DNA of 64,000 nt, taken from assembly GCF_049647105.1 (NCBI RefSeq), contig NZ_JBARWZ010000255.1:1-64000 (forward strand), read 5' to 3'. The notes under the pieces are model-generated. The model saw only the letters and a program-made list of their open reading frames with translations. It was not told the DNA's origin and searched no databases. A program made the translations under genes and the position numbers. Source of the DNA: Actinophytocola sp049647105 (lineage in GTDB: Bacteria; Actinomycetota; Actinomycetes; Mycobacteriales; Pseudonocardiaceae). Shown here piece by piece: positions 34,230 to 42,585 of this stretch. Position 1 is the stretch's first letter; each line of letters opens with the position of its first letter.

Positions 34230-34400
34230 AGATCTTTGTGCGAGGGTCCGGGCCTGACCAACAGCGACCCCAGGGGAACGTGACGGCACCCAGCCACCAA
34301 CCACCCACGGGCCGAGGATGCGCTGGGTCGAGACCGACACTTTGAAATGCCGGGGAGGCGGACTAGCACCGACACTTTTAATGGCGGGGAGACGGACTAG
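34230..34400. repeat. Inverted copy of the 9.6-kb repeat element
   Basis: Bases 34230 to about 34302 match, at roughly 90 percent by eye, the reverse complement of the tail at about 9888-9955 (GATCTTTG, GCGAGGGTC, CTGACCAACAG, CAGGGGAACGTGA and CAGCCACCAAC are shared). Then one full (34321-34366) and one partial (34368-34400) diverged unit end in GGACTAG. The CGCCTGC hairpin has decayed here. The last 23 bases also encode the C-terminus and stop of the convergent hydrolase gene. Confidence 0.8.
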
Positions 34401-35148
34401 CCAGGAACGCCTCTACCGCGCCCCGGTACACGGCGGGCCGGTCGTGGTGCACGACGTGCCCGGCACCCTCGACGACCAGGTGACGCACCTCGCCGCCCGC
34501 TCGTTTCGGCAGTTCGGCCATCTGCCCCGGCGGCATGGCACTGTGCCCGGCCTCGATCGCCAGCATCGGGCAGCGGACCCGCCCGACGAACGGCCAGTAG
34601 TCGCGGCGCCCCCACTCGCTCGCGATCTCGTACAGGTCCTCGAGGTCGGCGATCAGGTGGTAGCCGTCGGCGCGTTCCTCGACGCACTCCGTGAACCAGT
34701 CGCCGAGGTCGCCGAAGAACTCCCGCACGTGTGCCAGTGACCGGAACGGCACCGGCCACGACTCGAAGTACGCCTTCCACGGGTCGACGGTCTTGCCGCG
34801 CTGGTCAGGGGCGATGTCCTCGACGACGACCGCGCGGACCAGGTCCGGGTGGGTGGCGGCGAGGCACCACGCGTGCAGCCCGCCCATCGAGTGGCCGATC
34901 ACGGTCGACGGGCCCAGGTCGCGCAGGACCAGCGCCGCGTCGTCGACGAAGTCCTCGGTGCGCCAGCCGCCGCCCCGGTGCGGGCTGCGGCCGTGGCCCC
35001 GCGCGTCGAGCCCGACGACCCGGCCGTAGGCGGTCAGCCACCTCGCGGTGGACCACCAGGTGGTCGCGCGGCCCATCAGGCCGTGGAGGAGCAGGATGCC
35101 GGGGCCTTCGCCGCCGAACTCGACGATGTGCACGCCTGATGGATACAC
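34378..35148 (-). CDS. Alpha/beta-hydrolase
   Basis: A 256-aa hydrolase. The oxyanion region is ILLLHGLMG, the nucleophile Ser is in the elbow VIGHSMGGLHA, and the catalytic His is in GAGHVVHHDRP. Substrate unknown (esterase, lactonase or similar). The last six codons and the stop are provided by the 34.2-kb repeat element, after the usual family end EAFLAS. The start is at 35148, 70 bp from the divergent M1 peptidase gene. Confidence 0.9.
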   Translation of the reverse strand: MYPSGVHIVEFGGEGPGILLLHGLMGRATTWWSTARWLTAYGRVVGLDARGHGRSPHRGGGWRTEDFVDDAALVLRDLGPSTVIGHSMGGLHAWCLAATHPDLVRAVVVEDIAPDQRGKTVDPWKAYFESWPVPFRSLAHVREFFGDLGDWFTECVEERADGYHLIADLEDLYEIASEWGRRDYWPFVGRVRCPMLAIEAGHSAMPPGQMAELPKRAGGEVRHLVVEGAGHVVHHDRPAVYRGAVEAFLASPSPRH

Positions 35149-35218
35149 CGAGCCAACCCACGCATCACATCCGGTCGGTCATGATGTCCGGGTCGCCGAC
35201 GATCGGGAGCTGTTCACC

Positions 35219-36664
35219 ATGCACCACCGCACGGCCATGCGCGTTGTCTGCCTCACGCTGGCCGCGACGGGTCTCGCCGCCTGCACGGTCTCGCGGTCGA
35301 ACGAGTCGTCGCCGGCCCAGGACGAAGCGCCACCCGCGGCCGAGGCCCCCAGCGGCGACGGTGCTGGCGATCCGTACTACCCGGAGGACGGCAACCCCGG
35401 CTACGACGTGACCGCCTACCACGTGCAGATCAGCTACGACCCGGGGAAGAAGACGCTGCAGGGCGACACGCTGGTCACGGCGAAGGCGAGCGCGGCGCTG
35501 CCGAAGTTCAACCTGGACCTGCTCGGCCTGGACGTCTCGTCGGTCTCCGTCGGCGGCGCAGAGGCCAAGTTCACCCGCGAAGGCGACCACGAACTGGTGA
35601 TCACCCCGGCGAAGCCGGTGGCGAAGGGCGACTCCTTCGAGACGCGGGTGAAGTACGACGGCACTCCGGACGGCGCCCAACAGGGTTCGCTCGGCGAGAA
35701 CGGCTGGCAGCCGTCGGCCTCCGGCGGCGCGTTCGTGGCGGGCGAGCCCCACTCGGCGACGTACTGGTTCCCGGCGAACGACACCCCGAAGGACAAGGCG
35801 ACGTTCAAACTGGACGCACGCGTCCCGAACGGGTGGAGCGTGATCTCGAACGGTGTCGAGTCCCCCGCCACGCCGGGTAACGACGGCTGGACCACGTACC
35901 ACTGGAACGAGCCCACCCGCATCGCGACGTACCTGACCACGGTCGGCATCGACAAGTGGACCTTCGAGCGGTCCACACTCGACAGCGGCACCCCGGTGGT
36001 GAGCGCGTACGCGCCGGGCGCGGAGGACAAGATGTCGGTCGAGTCGAGGCTCCCCGAGATCCTGACGTTCCTTGAGTCGAAGTTCGGCCCGTACCCCCAG
36101 TCGGCGGCGGGCGGGATCTACATCAACGAGAACATCGGGTTCTCGCTGGAGACCCAGGGCAGGCCCATCTACGCGGCGTGGGCGGAGGAAGCGGTGGTGG
36201 TGCACGAGAACGCGCACCAGTGGTACGGCAACTCCGTTTCGGTGTCCGAGTGGAAGGACATCTGCCTGAACGAGTGCTTCGCGAGCTACGCGCAGTGGCT
36301 GTGGGACGAGGCGAAGTACGGCGTCAACCTCGACGAGCAGTACCGGACCGAGGTCGCGAGCGGGCATGAACTGTTCGCGGAGAAGCTGTACGACATGGGC
36401 GCGGGCAACGAGTTCGGCGCCGTGTACGAGAAGGGCCCGCTCGCACTGCACGCACTGCGCCGCGAGATCGGCGACGACGCGTTCAACCGGGTGCTGAAGG
36501 AATGGCCGGCGAAGCACCGCGACGGCAACGCGTCCTGGCCGGACTTCGAGAAGTTCGTGTCCGAGACGGCGGGCAAGGACCTGACGGCGTTCTTCGAGGC
36601 CTGGTTCCGGACCGACACGGTGCCCGGGGACGAGTTCCTGTACCCGGGACCGCTGCGACGGTAG
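35219..36664 (+). CDS. M1-family metallopeptidase lipoprotein
   Basis: A 481-aa protein. A lipoprotein signal ends at LAATGLAAC (Cys about 22). The N-terminal beta domain precedes the zinc site HENAHQWYGN (HExxH) with the third ligand Glu 19 residues after the second His, in NECFASYAQW. The GFSLETQ motif replaces the classic GAMEN sequence. The C-terminal region ends FEAWFRTDTVPG. It is expected to trim peptides outside the membrane. The ATG at 35219 or 35237 is the start; the open frame further upstream overlaps the divergent hydrolase. Confidence 0.92.
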   Translation: MHHRTAMRVVCLTLAATGLAACTVSRSNESSPAQDEAPPAAEAPSGDGAGDPYYPEDGNPGYDVTAYHVQISYDPGKKTLQGDTLVTAKASAALPKFNLDLLGLDVSSVSVGGAEAKFTREGDHELVITPAKPVAKGDSFETRVKYDGTPDGAQQGSLGENGWQPSASGGAFVAGEPHSATYWFPANDTPKDKATFKLDARVPNGWSVISNGVESPATPGNDGWTTYHWNEPTRIATYLTTVGIDKWTFERSTLDSGTPVVSAYAPGAEDKMSVESRLPEILTFLESKFGPYPQSAAGGIYINENIGFSLETQGRPIYAAWAEEAVVVHENAHQWYGNSVSVSEWKDICLNECFASYAQWLWDEAKYGVNLDEQYRTEVASGHELFAEKLYDMGAGNEFGAVYEKGPLALHALRREIGDDAFNRVLKEWPAKHRDGNASWPDFEKFVSETAGKDLTAFFEAWFRTDTVPGDEFLYPGPLRR

Positions 36665-36784
36665 CGAGTTGTCCACAACGGCCTGACCTGTGCACAGCAC
36701 GCGTCGACGGCCCCGGAAACTGTCACCCCTCGCCGCTACGCTGGATATCGGGGGGCCGACGGCCGCGCCCGCGCTGGGCACGCC

Positions 36785-37801
36785 CTACGGGAGGATCACC
36801 TCGGCCATGATCGCGCGGTGGTCGCTGTTGGGCAGGTCGAAGACGGCGTAGCTGCTGATCGCGCAGCGGGCGTCCGTGACGATGTGGTCGATCGTCAGCG
36901 GCGGGCCCGTCGGCCATGACGACCACGTCGCGAGCAGGCCCTTGCCCGTCTCCTCCCCCGCGTCGGCGTAGCCGTGGTCGACCAGGTCGCGGAACGCGGC
37001 GTGGTCGAGTGTCGCGTTGAAGTCGCCCGCCAGGATCCGTGGCCGACTGTCCGATGTGGACTTAGGCAGGTCGGCCAGCTCGGTTCGCCATGTGCGGGCG
37101 TCGCCGTCCGTCATCGGCGGCTGGACGTGTATCGCGGTCACTTCGAGATCGTCGTTGCCCGGCAGGTCGACGACCGTCGACGGTTGCGACAACGTGCTGT
37201 CCTCGACGAGAACGATCTGGCGCAGCGGCACGTTCGACGCGATGCCGGCGCCATCGCCGCCGGGCCGATCGTCGAACACCCGGTACGGCAACGCTTTCGC
37301 CAGCCCCGCACTGTCCAAAGCGGACACCGCGGTGGGGGTCAGTTCCGGCATCGCGAGAATGTCGACCTTGTGCCGCCGGACGAGGTCGACGAGCGTCCGC
37401 GCGTCGGCCTGGCCGAGGTGGAGGTTCGCGGCCATGATCCGCAGGTGCGGGCCCTTCGCGGCCGGTTGCTCCTCCGCCAGGAACCGCGGCCCGAGGAGCG
37501 ACGCCAGCGACAGGGTGACGACGAGGACCACCAGCCCCAGCACCCACCGCCGCAGCAGGAGGGTGAGGAACGTGAGCATGACGGCGCCGGCGACCACGTA
37601 CGGCGTGAGCGTCATGGCGCCGACGAGGAACACGTTGTTCTCGAGGCTGAGCACGCGGACGACCCCGTATCCGAGGATCGCCAGCGCGAGGAGGGTCAGC
37701 AGGAACGTGACCTTGCCGCTCCGGCGGCGCGGTTCGGGTTCCGTTGGGTAGTCGACGGGGTCGTAGTCGACGTCGGCGGTGGCCTGGCTCCACCTAACCA
37801 T
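36785..37801 (-). CDS. Membrane endonuclease/exonuclease/phosphatase
   Basis: A 338-aa protein. The first 120 residues have three membrane helices (FLLTLLALAILGYGVVRVL, MTLTPYVVAGAVMLTFLTLLL, WVLGLVVLVVTLSLASLLG). The rest is an EEP domain facing outward: RIMAANLHLGQ, DILAMPELTP, RILAGDFNATLDH and IDHIVTD, with a final DHRAIMAEV. This fold includes nucleases, sphingomyelinases and phosphoinositide phosphatases; the surface location suggests lipid or extracellular DNA substrates. Its start overlaps the stop of the preceding small gene by eight bases. Confidence 0.88.
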   Translation of the reverse strand: MVRWSQATADVDYDPVDYPTEPEPRRRSGKVTFLLTLLALAILGYGVVRVLSLENNVFLVGAMTLTPYVVAGAVMLTFLTLLLRRWVLGLVVLVVTLSLASLLGPRFLAEEQPAAKGPHLRIMAANLHLGQADARTLVDLVRRHKVDILAMPELTPTAVSALDSAGLAKALPYRVFDDRPGGDGAGIASNVPLRQIVLVEDSTLSQPSTVVDLPGNDDLEVTAIHVQPPMTDGDARTWRTELADLPKSTSDSRPRILAGDFNATLDHAAFRDLVDHGYADAGEETGKGLLATWSSWPTGPPLTIDHIVTDARCAISSYAVFDLPNSDHRAIMAEVILP

Positions 37802-38003
37802 GGCGTTCGTTGCCCCGTTTGTAGTTGCCGGTGGCGCGGGCGAGAAGGTGCTGAGTCTCGTCGTCGGCTGCGTGTTCGAGGCGGCCGAGGAGCTTGGCGG
37901 CGGTGGCGCCGCGGACCGTCGTGACGACCCGGCCGCCACGGGAGACGTGCAACTGCCCGTCCTTGGTGACCCGCCAGTCGAACGGGTCGTCCTCAAGCCC
38001 CAT
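37794..38003 (-). CDS. Small conserved-looking protein
   Basis: A 69-aa protein starting GLEDDPFDWRVTKDGQLHVSRGGRVVTTVRG. It reads as a compact beta sheet followed by a helix (ATAAKLLGRLEHAADDETQHLLARATGN) and a basic end. No named domain. The stop overlaps the endonuclease/phosphatase start, so the two form an operon. Confidence 0.65.
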   Translation of the reverse strand: MGLEDDPFDWRVTKDGQLHVSRGGRVVTTVRGATAAKLLGRLEHAADDETQHLLARATGNYKRGNERHG

Positions 38004-38126
38004 GGGTACAGCTTGCCTGAGGTTGGGTGGGACGCGCCGCTGGTTTGCGCCGTGTCGCGGGCCTCCGCCCCCCGGAATCCAGCGTAACGGGCTGGGGCGA
38101 CGGTTCCGGGTTGTCCCCAGGCTGAC

Positions 38127-38422
38127 TGTGGACAACTGCGTCGGCTGTGGATAACTGGGGTCACTGAGCGTTCGGGCGACCCGTTGTGTCGGTGCCATGC
38201 CGTAGCGTGGTTCGAGGGGGCCGGAGGCCGGCCAGCCACCGCGCCAGGCGCAGCTGGGCGGCGTGGAACCCTTACAGGGCTTGAAATTCGAGAGGCGCGG
38301 ATGCGCGTGCGCGTCCGGCGGCGGGGTTGGCCTCCGGCCCCGGTTGCCAGCCTACGGGAGGGCACCGACAGTCACTGCGGGTTGTGGGCAGAGCTGTGGA
38401 CAACTGCCTTGGCTGTGGACAA
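38127..38422. promoter_or_regulatory. Cluster of four DnaA-box-like 9-mers
   Basis: TGTGGACAA at 38127, TGTGGATAA at 38146, TGTGGACAA at 38395 and at 38414, all in the same orientation. The second is the perfect E. coli DnaA box (TTATCCACA reversed) and the others match the Streptomyces form TTGTCCACA. Each pair is 19 bp apart. No dnaA, dnaN or gidB is near, so this is not the usual oriC; it may titrate DnaA or regulate flanking genes. Confidence 0.5.
38187..38370. promoter_or_regulatory. Convergent pair of PafBC-type promoters in an inverted repeat
   Basis: Imperfect terminal inverted repeats of about 46 bp (38187-38233 and 38325-38370) each hold a full TGTCGGTG-N8-TANNNT motif: plus strand 38187-38208, minus strand 38349-38370. 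The motifs point at each other. GGCCGGAGGCC near 38220 and its partner near 38330 continue the symmetry. No gene lies between them. Confidence 0.6.
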
Positions 38423-38444
38423 CCCCTCGGGTTCGGACAAAGCA

Positions 38445-38476
38445 GAAGGCCGCGCCCCTCTCGGAGCGCGGCCTTC
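38445..38476 (-). terminator. clpC terminator
   Basis: GAAGGCCGCGC and GCGCGGCCTTC form a perfect 11-bp stem with a ten-base loop, 18 bp after the clpC stop on the minus strand. The following TCTGCTTTGTC is only moderately T-rich. Confidence 0.8.
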
Positions 38477-38494
38477 CGTTTGCCTCAGATCAGA

Positions 38495-41050
38495 TCAGGC
38501 GGTCTCAGCGTCGTCGCTACCGGCTTCGGCACCGCTCGACGCGGCCATGTCGACCGGCGGGGCGTCCGGAACGTTGGCGGGCTTGGGCTCACCGCGGAAG
38601 GTGAACTTCGCCTTGTCCGTGGACGTGCCTTCCTCGCCGTCCCAGCCTTCGACGTCGACGATGATGATCTGGCCGGCCTGGATCTCGCCGAACAGGATCT
38701 TCTCCGACAGCTGGTCCTCGATCTCGCGTTGGATCGTGCGGCGCAGCGGCCGGGCGCCGAGGACCTTGTCGAAGCCGCGGGTCGCGAGCAGCTTCTTCGC
38801 GGCCGGGGTCAGCTCGATGGCCATGTCCTTGTTCTTCAGCTGCGTCTCGACGCGGGTGATCATCAGGTCCACCATCTTGACGATCTGCTCTTCGGTGAGC
38901 TGGTGGAACACGATGATGTCGTCGATACGGTTGAGGAACTCCGGCCGGAAGTGCTTCTTCAGCTCGTCGTCGACGCGCTGCTTCATCCGGTCGTAGGTCT
39001 GGCCCTCACCACCGCTGGAGAAGCCCAGGTTCACCGCCTTCGAGATGTCCTGCGTGCCCAGGTTCGACGTGAAGATGATGACGGTGTTCTTGAAGTCGAC
39101 CGTGCGGCCCTGACCGTCGGTGAGACGACCATCCTCGAGAACCTGCAGGAGCGTGTTGTAGATCTCCTGGTGCGCCTTCTCGATCTCGTCGAACAGGACC
39201 ACCGAGAACGGCTTCCGGCGGACCTTCTCGGTCAGCTGACCACCCTCCTCGTAGCCCACGTACCCGGGAGGGGCACCGAAAAGCCGCGAGGCGGTGTACC
39301 GGTCGTGGAACTCACCCATGTCGATCTGGATGAGCGCGTCGTCCTCACCGAACAGGAAGTTCGCCAGCGCCTTGGACAGCTCGGTCTTACCGACACCGGA
39401 CGGGCCGGCGAAGATGAACGACCCGGACGGGCGCCTCGGGTCCTTCAGGCCGGCGCGGGTGCGGCGGATCGCCTGGGACACGGCGCGGACCGCGTCCTCC
39501 TGACCGATGATCCGCTTGTGCAGCTCGTCCTCCATGCGGAGCAGACGCGTGGTCTCCTCCTCTGTGAGCTTGAACACCGGGATGCCGGTCCAGTTGGCGA
39601 GGACCTCGGCGATCTGCTCGTCGTCGACCTCCGCGACGACGTCCAGGTCACCGTCCTTCCACTGCTTCTCCCGCTCCGCCTTCTGGCCGAGCAGCGTCTT
39701 CTCCGAGTCACGCAGCTTGGCGGCCCGCTCGAAGTCCTGCGCGTCTATGGCGCTTTCCTTCTCACGGCGCACGTCGGCGATCTTCTCGTCGAACTCGCGC
39801 AGGTCCGGTGGCGCGGTCATGCGGCGGATCCGCATCCGGGCGCCTGCCTCGTCGATCAGGTCGATCGCCTTGTCCGGCAGGAACCGGTCGTTGATGTACC
39901 GGTCGGCGAGCGTCGCCGCGGCCACCAGCGCCGGGTCGGTGATCGTCACACGGTGATGCGCCTCATACCGGTCCCGCAGGCCCTTGAGGATCTCGATCGT
40001 GTGCTCCAGCGTCGGCTCACCGACCTGGATCGGCTGGAAACGGCGCTCCAGCGCGGGGTCCTTCTCGACGTACTTGCGGTACTCGTCGAGCGTGGTCGCG
40101 CCGATCGTCTGCAGCTCACCACGAGCGAGCATCGGCTTCAGGATCGACGCCGCGTCGATCGCGCCCTCCGCGGCACCCGCACCGACGAGCGTGTGGATCT
40201 CGTCGATGAACAGGATGATGTCACCGCGGGTCCGGATCTCCTTGAGGACCTTCTTCAGCCGCTCCTCGAAGTCACCGCGGTACCGCGAACCGGCGACCAG
40301 GGAGCCGAGGTCAAGCGTGTACAGCTGCTTGTCCTTCAGCGTCTCCGGCACCTCGCCCTTGACGACCATCTGCGCGAGACCCTCGACCACAGCCGTCTTA
40401 CCGACACCGGGCTCACCGATCAGCACAGGGTTGTTCTTGGTGCGGCGGGACAACACCTGCATGACCCGCTCGATCTCCTTGGCCCGCCCGATGACCGGGT
40501 CGAGCTTGCCCTCCCGCGCCGACGCGGTCAGGTTGCGACCGAACTGGTCGAGCACCAGCGAGGAGGACGGGGTGCCCTCGCCGCGGCCGCCGGTCTCCGC
40601 GGGCTCCTTGCCCTGGTAACCGGACAGCAACTGCAGCACCTGCTGGCGCACACGATTCAGATCGGCGCCGAGCTTGACGAGCACCTGCGCGGCGACACCC
40701 TCGCCCTCCCGGATCAAACCCAGGAGAATGTGCTCGGTACCGATGTAGTTGTGACCGAGCTGCAGCGCTTCCCGCAGCGACAGCTCGAGGACCTTCTTGG
40801 CCCGTGGGGTGAAGGGGATGTGCCCGCTCGGCGCGTGCTGGCCCTGGCCGATGATCTCCTCGACCTGCTGCCGCACGCCCTCCAGGGCGATTCCCAGCGA
40901 CTCGAGCGCCTTGGCGGCGACACCCTCACCCTCGTGGATCAAACCCAGGAGGATGTGCTCGGTGCCGATGTAGTTGTGGTTGAGCATCCTGGCCTCTTCT
41001 TGGGCCAGCACAACCACCCGCCTCGCGCGGTCGGTGAACCTCTCAAACAT
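38495..41050 (-). CDS. clpC: ATP-dependent Clp protease ATP-binding subunit ClpC
   Basis: An 851-aa Hsp100 protein. The N-domain has two Clp_N repeats (NYIGTEHILLGLIHEGEGVAAKAL and NYIGTEHILLGLIREGEGVAAQVL). AAA module 1 has Walker A GEPGVGKTA and Walker B ILFIDEIHTL; the UVR/M-domain region is near 430-470; AAA module 2 has GPSGVGKTELS and VLFDEIEKAH. It unfolds proteins for ClpP1P2. The ATG at 41050 (MFERFTDRARR, as in M. tuberculosis ClpC1) has AGGAG six bases ahead and is better than the GTG at 41056. Confidence 0.97.
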   Translation of the reverse strand: MFERFTDRARRVVVLAQEEARMLNHNYIGTEHILLGLIHEGEGVAAKALESLGIALEGVRQQVEEIIGQGQHAPSGHIPFTPRAKKVLELSLREALQLGHNYIGTEHILLGLIREGEGVAAQVLVKLGADLNRVRQQVLQLLSGYQGKEPAETGGRGEGTPSSSLVLDQFGRNLTASAREGKLDPVIGRAKEIERVMQVLSRRTKNNPVLIGEPGVGKTAVVEGLAQMVVKGEVPETLKDKQLYTLDLGSLVAGSRYRGDFEERLKKVLKEIRTRGDIILFIDEIHTLVGAGAAEGAIDAASILKPMLARGELQTIGATTLDEYRKYVEKDPALERRFQPIQVGEPTLEHTIEILKGLRDRYEAHHRVTITDPALVAAATLADRYINDRFLPDKAIDLIDEAGARMRIRRMTAPPDLREFDEKIADVRREKESAIDAQDFERAAKLRDSEKTLLGQKAEREKQWKDGDLDVVAEVDDEQIAEVLANWTGIPVFKLTEEETTRLLRMEDELHKRIIGQEDAVRAVSQAIRRTRAGLKDPRRPSGSFIFAGPSGVGKTELSKALANFLFGEDDALIQIDMGEFHDRYTASRLFGAPPGYVGYEEGGQLTEKVRRKPFSVVLFDEIEKAHQEIYNTLLQVLEDGRLTDGQGRTVDFKNTVIIFTSNLGTQDISKAVNLGFSSGGEGQTYDRMKQRVDDELKKHFRPEFLNRIDDIIVFHQLTEEQIVKMVDLMITRVETQLKNKDMAIELTPAAKKLLATRGFDKVLGARPLRRTIQREIEDQLSEKILFGEIQAGQIIIVDVEGWDGEEGTSTDKAKFTFRGEPKPANVPDAPPVDMAASSGAEAGSDDAETA

Positions 41051-41291
41051 CTGCACTCCTGACTGCTGCGCCGGCGGCCCTTAAACCACCGCTCGTACCC
41101 GGGCGGTGGGTCAGCACCGTGAAGACCACTGTAGTCGTCCAGCTTGTTGCTCTCAGTACCACTTGCGGCTATCCGTGAGCTTCTCAGGGAACAACGTGCG
41201 ACAACGAGGTCGGATTCCGCCAGAGCCGGATGTCCGCTGAGCGCGAACACACATGAGGCCAGTTCGCGATGATCTTGTTAGTGGGTTAAAG

Positions 41292-41310
41292 TTAGGGAAG
41301 GCTCACCTAA
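41292..41310. promoter_or_regulatory. IdeR/DmdR iron box
   Basis: TTAGGGAAGGCTCACCTAA matches the 19-bp actinobacterial iron box TTAGGTTAGGCTAACCTAA at 16 of 19 positions. It lies 20 bp before the FhuF-like gene. Repression by the iron-loaded regulator is expected. Confidence 0.85.
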
Positions 41311-41330
41311 CGAAGCACCCGGAGACGCCC

Positions 41331-42164
41331 ATGCGGACCAGTTCAAGCCTACGGCTTGTGACTGACGCGCGCGCGCCCTCCCTTGTCGAATCCGTCACAC
41401 GGGCCGCTTCGCGCCAGGTCAGGACCGAGGTCCGCGTCGGCCTCCCGGAGGACTCCGCCGGCTGGGTGAACTGCGCGGAACTACTCTCCGCACCCGACGG
41501 CTTCACCATGTGGCGCCAGGAACTCGCAGGTTGGCTGCATGACCGGTACAGCGAGGCCCCCGAACGGACCACAGCGGGTTACGTGATGTCGTGGTACTTG
41601 GGCGTGCCCGGATACCTCGCGACACTGCTCTTCCACCATGAGCGCCGGGTGCCGTCACTGCGGCCGGAGCACCTCGCCTTCCACAAGGCTCGACCGAGAC
41701 CCCACCCAGACTCCATCGCCGTTCTGGACGAGAGCTTCGTGTGCCTGCCAGACGACCCGGCAGCGGGCACGCCCAACGCGACGGTCGTGCCGTCGGAGAA
41801 GGCGCTCGCCGCGGTTCTGCGCGGCCGGTTCACCGCGCACGCGGCCCGGTTCGTTGCCGCGTTCAGCGGGACCGTGCGCTTCGGCAGGCACACGCTGTGG
41901 GCGGCCGCGACGGACGCGCTCGACCACTCCATGTGGCTCGTCGGCCGGTACGCGGGCGATGAGACGGCCGGGGTGCTGGACGCGAACCTGCTGCTGCCGG
42001 ACCGCTACGCGCCACTGACGTCGGCGTCGACGCTGCGCCCTGTGGTCGGCGACGACGGCAGGACGGAGTGGACGCGGCGGCGGGAGGCCTGCTGCTTCCA
42101 CTACCTGATGGAGGCCGGGCAGGGCGTGTGCGGAACGTGCCCCCGGGTCTGCGCCAAGCGCTAA
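41331..42164 (+). CDS. FhuF-like ferric siderophore reductase
   Basis: A 277-aa protein. The C-terminus carries the 2Fe-2S cysteine pattern of the FhuF family (CCFHYLMEAGQGVCGTCPRVC, two adjacent Cys, then CxxC, then a last Cys). The rest is helical with no other marked motif (GYVMSWYLGVPGYLATLLF is membrane-associated in look). FhuF proteins free iron from ferric siderophores in the cytosol. The ATG at 41331 with GGAG upstream follows an iron box directly, which supports iron-starvation control. No siderophore genes are nearby. Confidence 0.85.
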   Translation: MRTSSSLRLVTDARAPSLVESVTRAASRQVRTEVRVGLPEDSAGWVNCAELLSAPDGFTMWRQELAGWLHDRYSEAPERTTAGYVMSWYLGVPGYLATLLFHHERRVPSLRPEHLAFHKARPRPHPDSIAVLDESFVCLPDDPAAGTPNATVVPSEKALAAVLRGRFTAHAARFVAAFSGTVRFGRHTLWAAATDALDHSMWLVGRYAGDETAGVLDANLLLPDRYAPLTSASTLRPVVGDDGRTEWTRRREACCFHYLMEAGQGVCGTCPRVCAKR

Positions 42165-42167
42165 AAG

Positions 42168-42580
42168 TCGAACACGACGGTCACGCCGGTCGAACACGAC
42201 GGTCTCGGCGGTCGTGCCGGTTGAACGCGCCGGTCGCGCCGGTTGAACGCGCCGGTCGCCGGTCGAACACGGCGGTCGTGCCGGGTTGAACACGGCGGTC
42301 GTGCCGGTTGGACACGGCGGTCGTGCCGGTTGAACACGGCGGTCACGCGGGTCGAACTCGACGGTCGTGCCGGTCGAACACGGCGGTCGCGCGGGTCGAA
42401 CTCGACGGTCGTGCCGGTCGAACACGACGGTCACGCCGATTGAACGCGCCGGTCGCCGGTCGAACACGGCGGTCGTGCCGGTCGAACACGACGGTCACGC
42501 CGGTCGAACTCGACGGTCGCGCGGGTCGAACACGGCGGTCGTGCCGGTTGGACATGGCGGTCGTGCGGGTTGGACTCGCG
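42168..42580. repeat. 22-bp minisatellite, about 19 units
   Basis: Roughly nineteen units of 22 bp follow each other between the FhuF-like and ArsR genes. A typical unit starts GTCGAACACGGCGG and ends GTGCCG; variants start GTTGAAC or GTCGAACTC. A few units are 20, 21 or 23 bp. The array ends with GGACTCGCGGGTTTT, also seen at the window's left edge. Open frames on both strands (DRRVRPARPP-like text) are a by-product and not genes. Confidence 0.9.
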
Positions 42581-42585
42581 GGTTT

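Noticed and set aside
38127..38422. Chromosomal origin of replication
   Set aside because: DnaA-like boxes exist, but dnaA, dnaN, rpmH and gidB are absent and there is no AT-rich unwinding region.
38327..41062. A 911-codon open frame on the plus strand
   Set aside because: It mirrors clpC, which is unmistakable on the other strand; the translated text is low-complexity shadow.
41655..42467. Open frames of RRDRRVRPARPP-like repeats through the minisatellite on both strands
   Set aside because: They are produced by translation of the 22-bp DNA repeat; both strands give similar text and no ribosome site is present.
42168..42580. CRISPR array as an explanation of the 22-bp repeats
   Set aside because: Units are contiguous without unique spacers, and no cas genes occur in the window.
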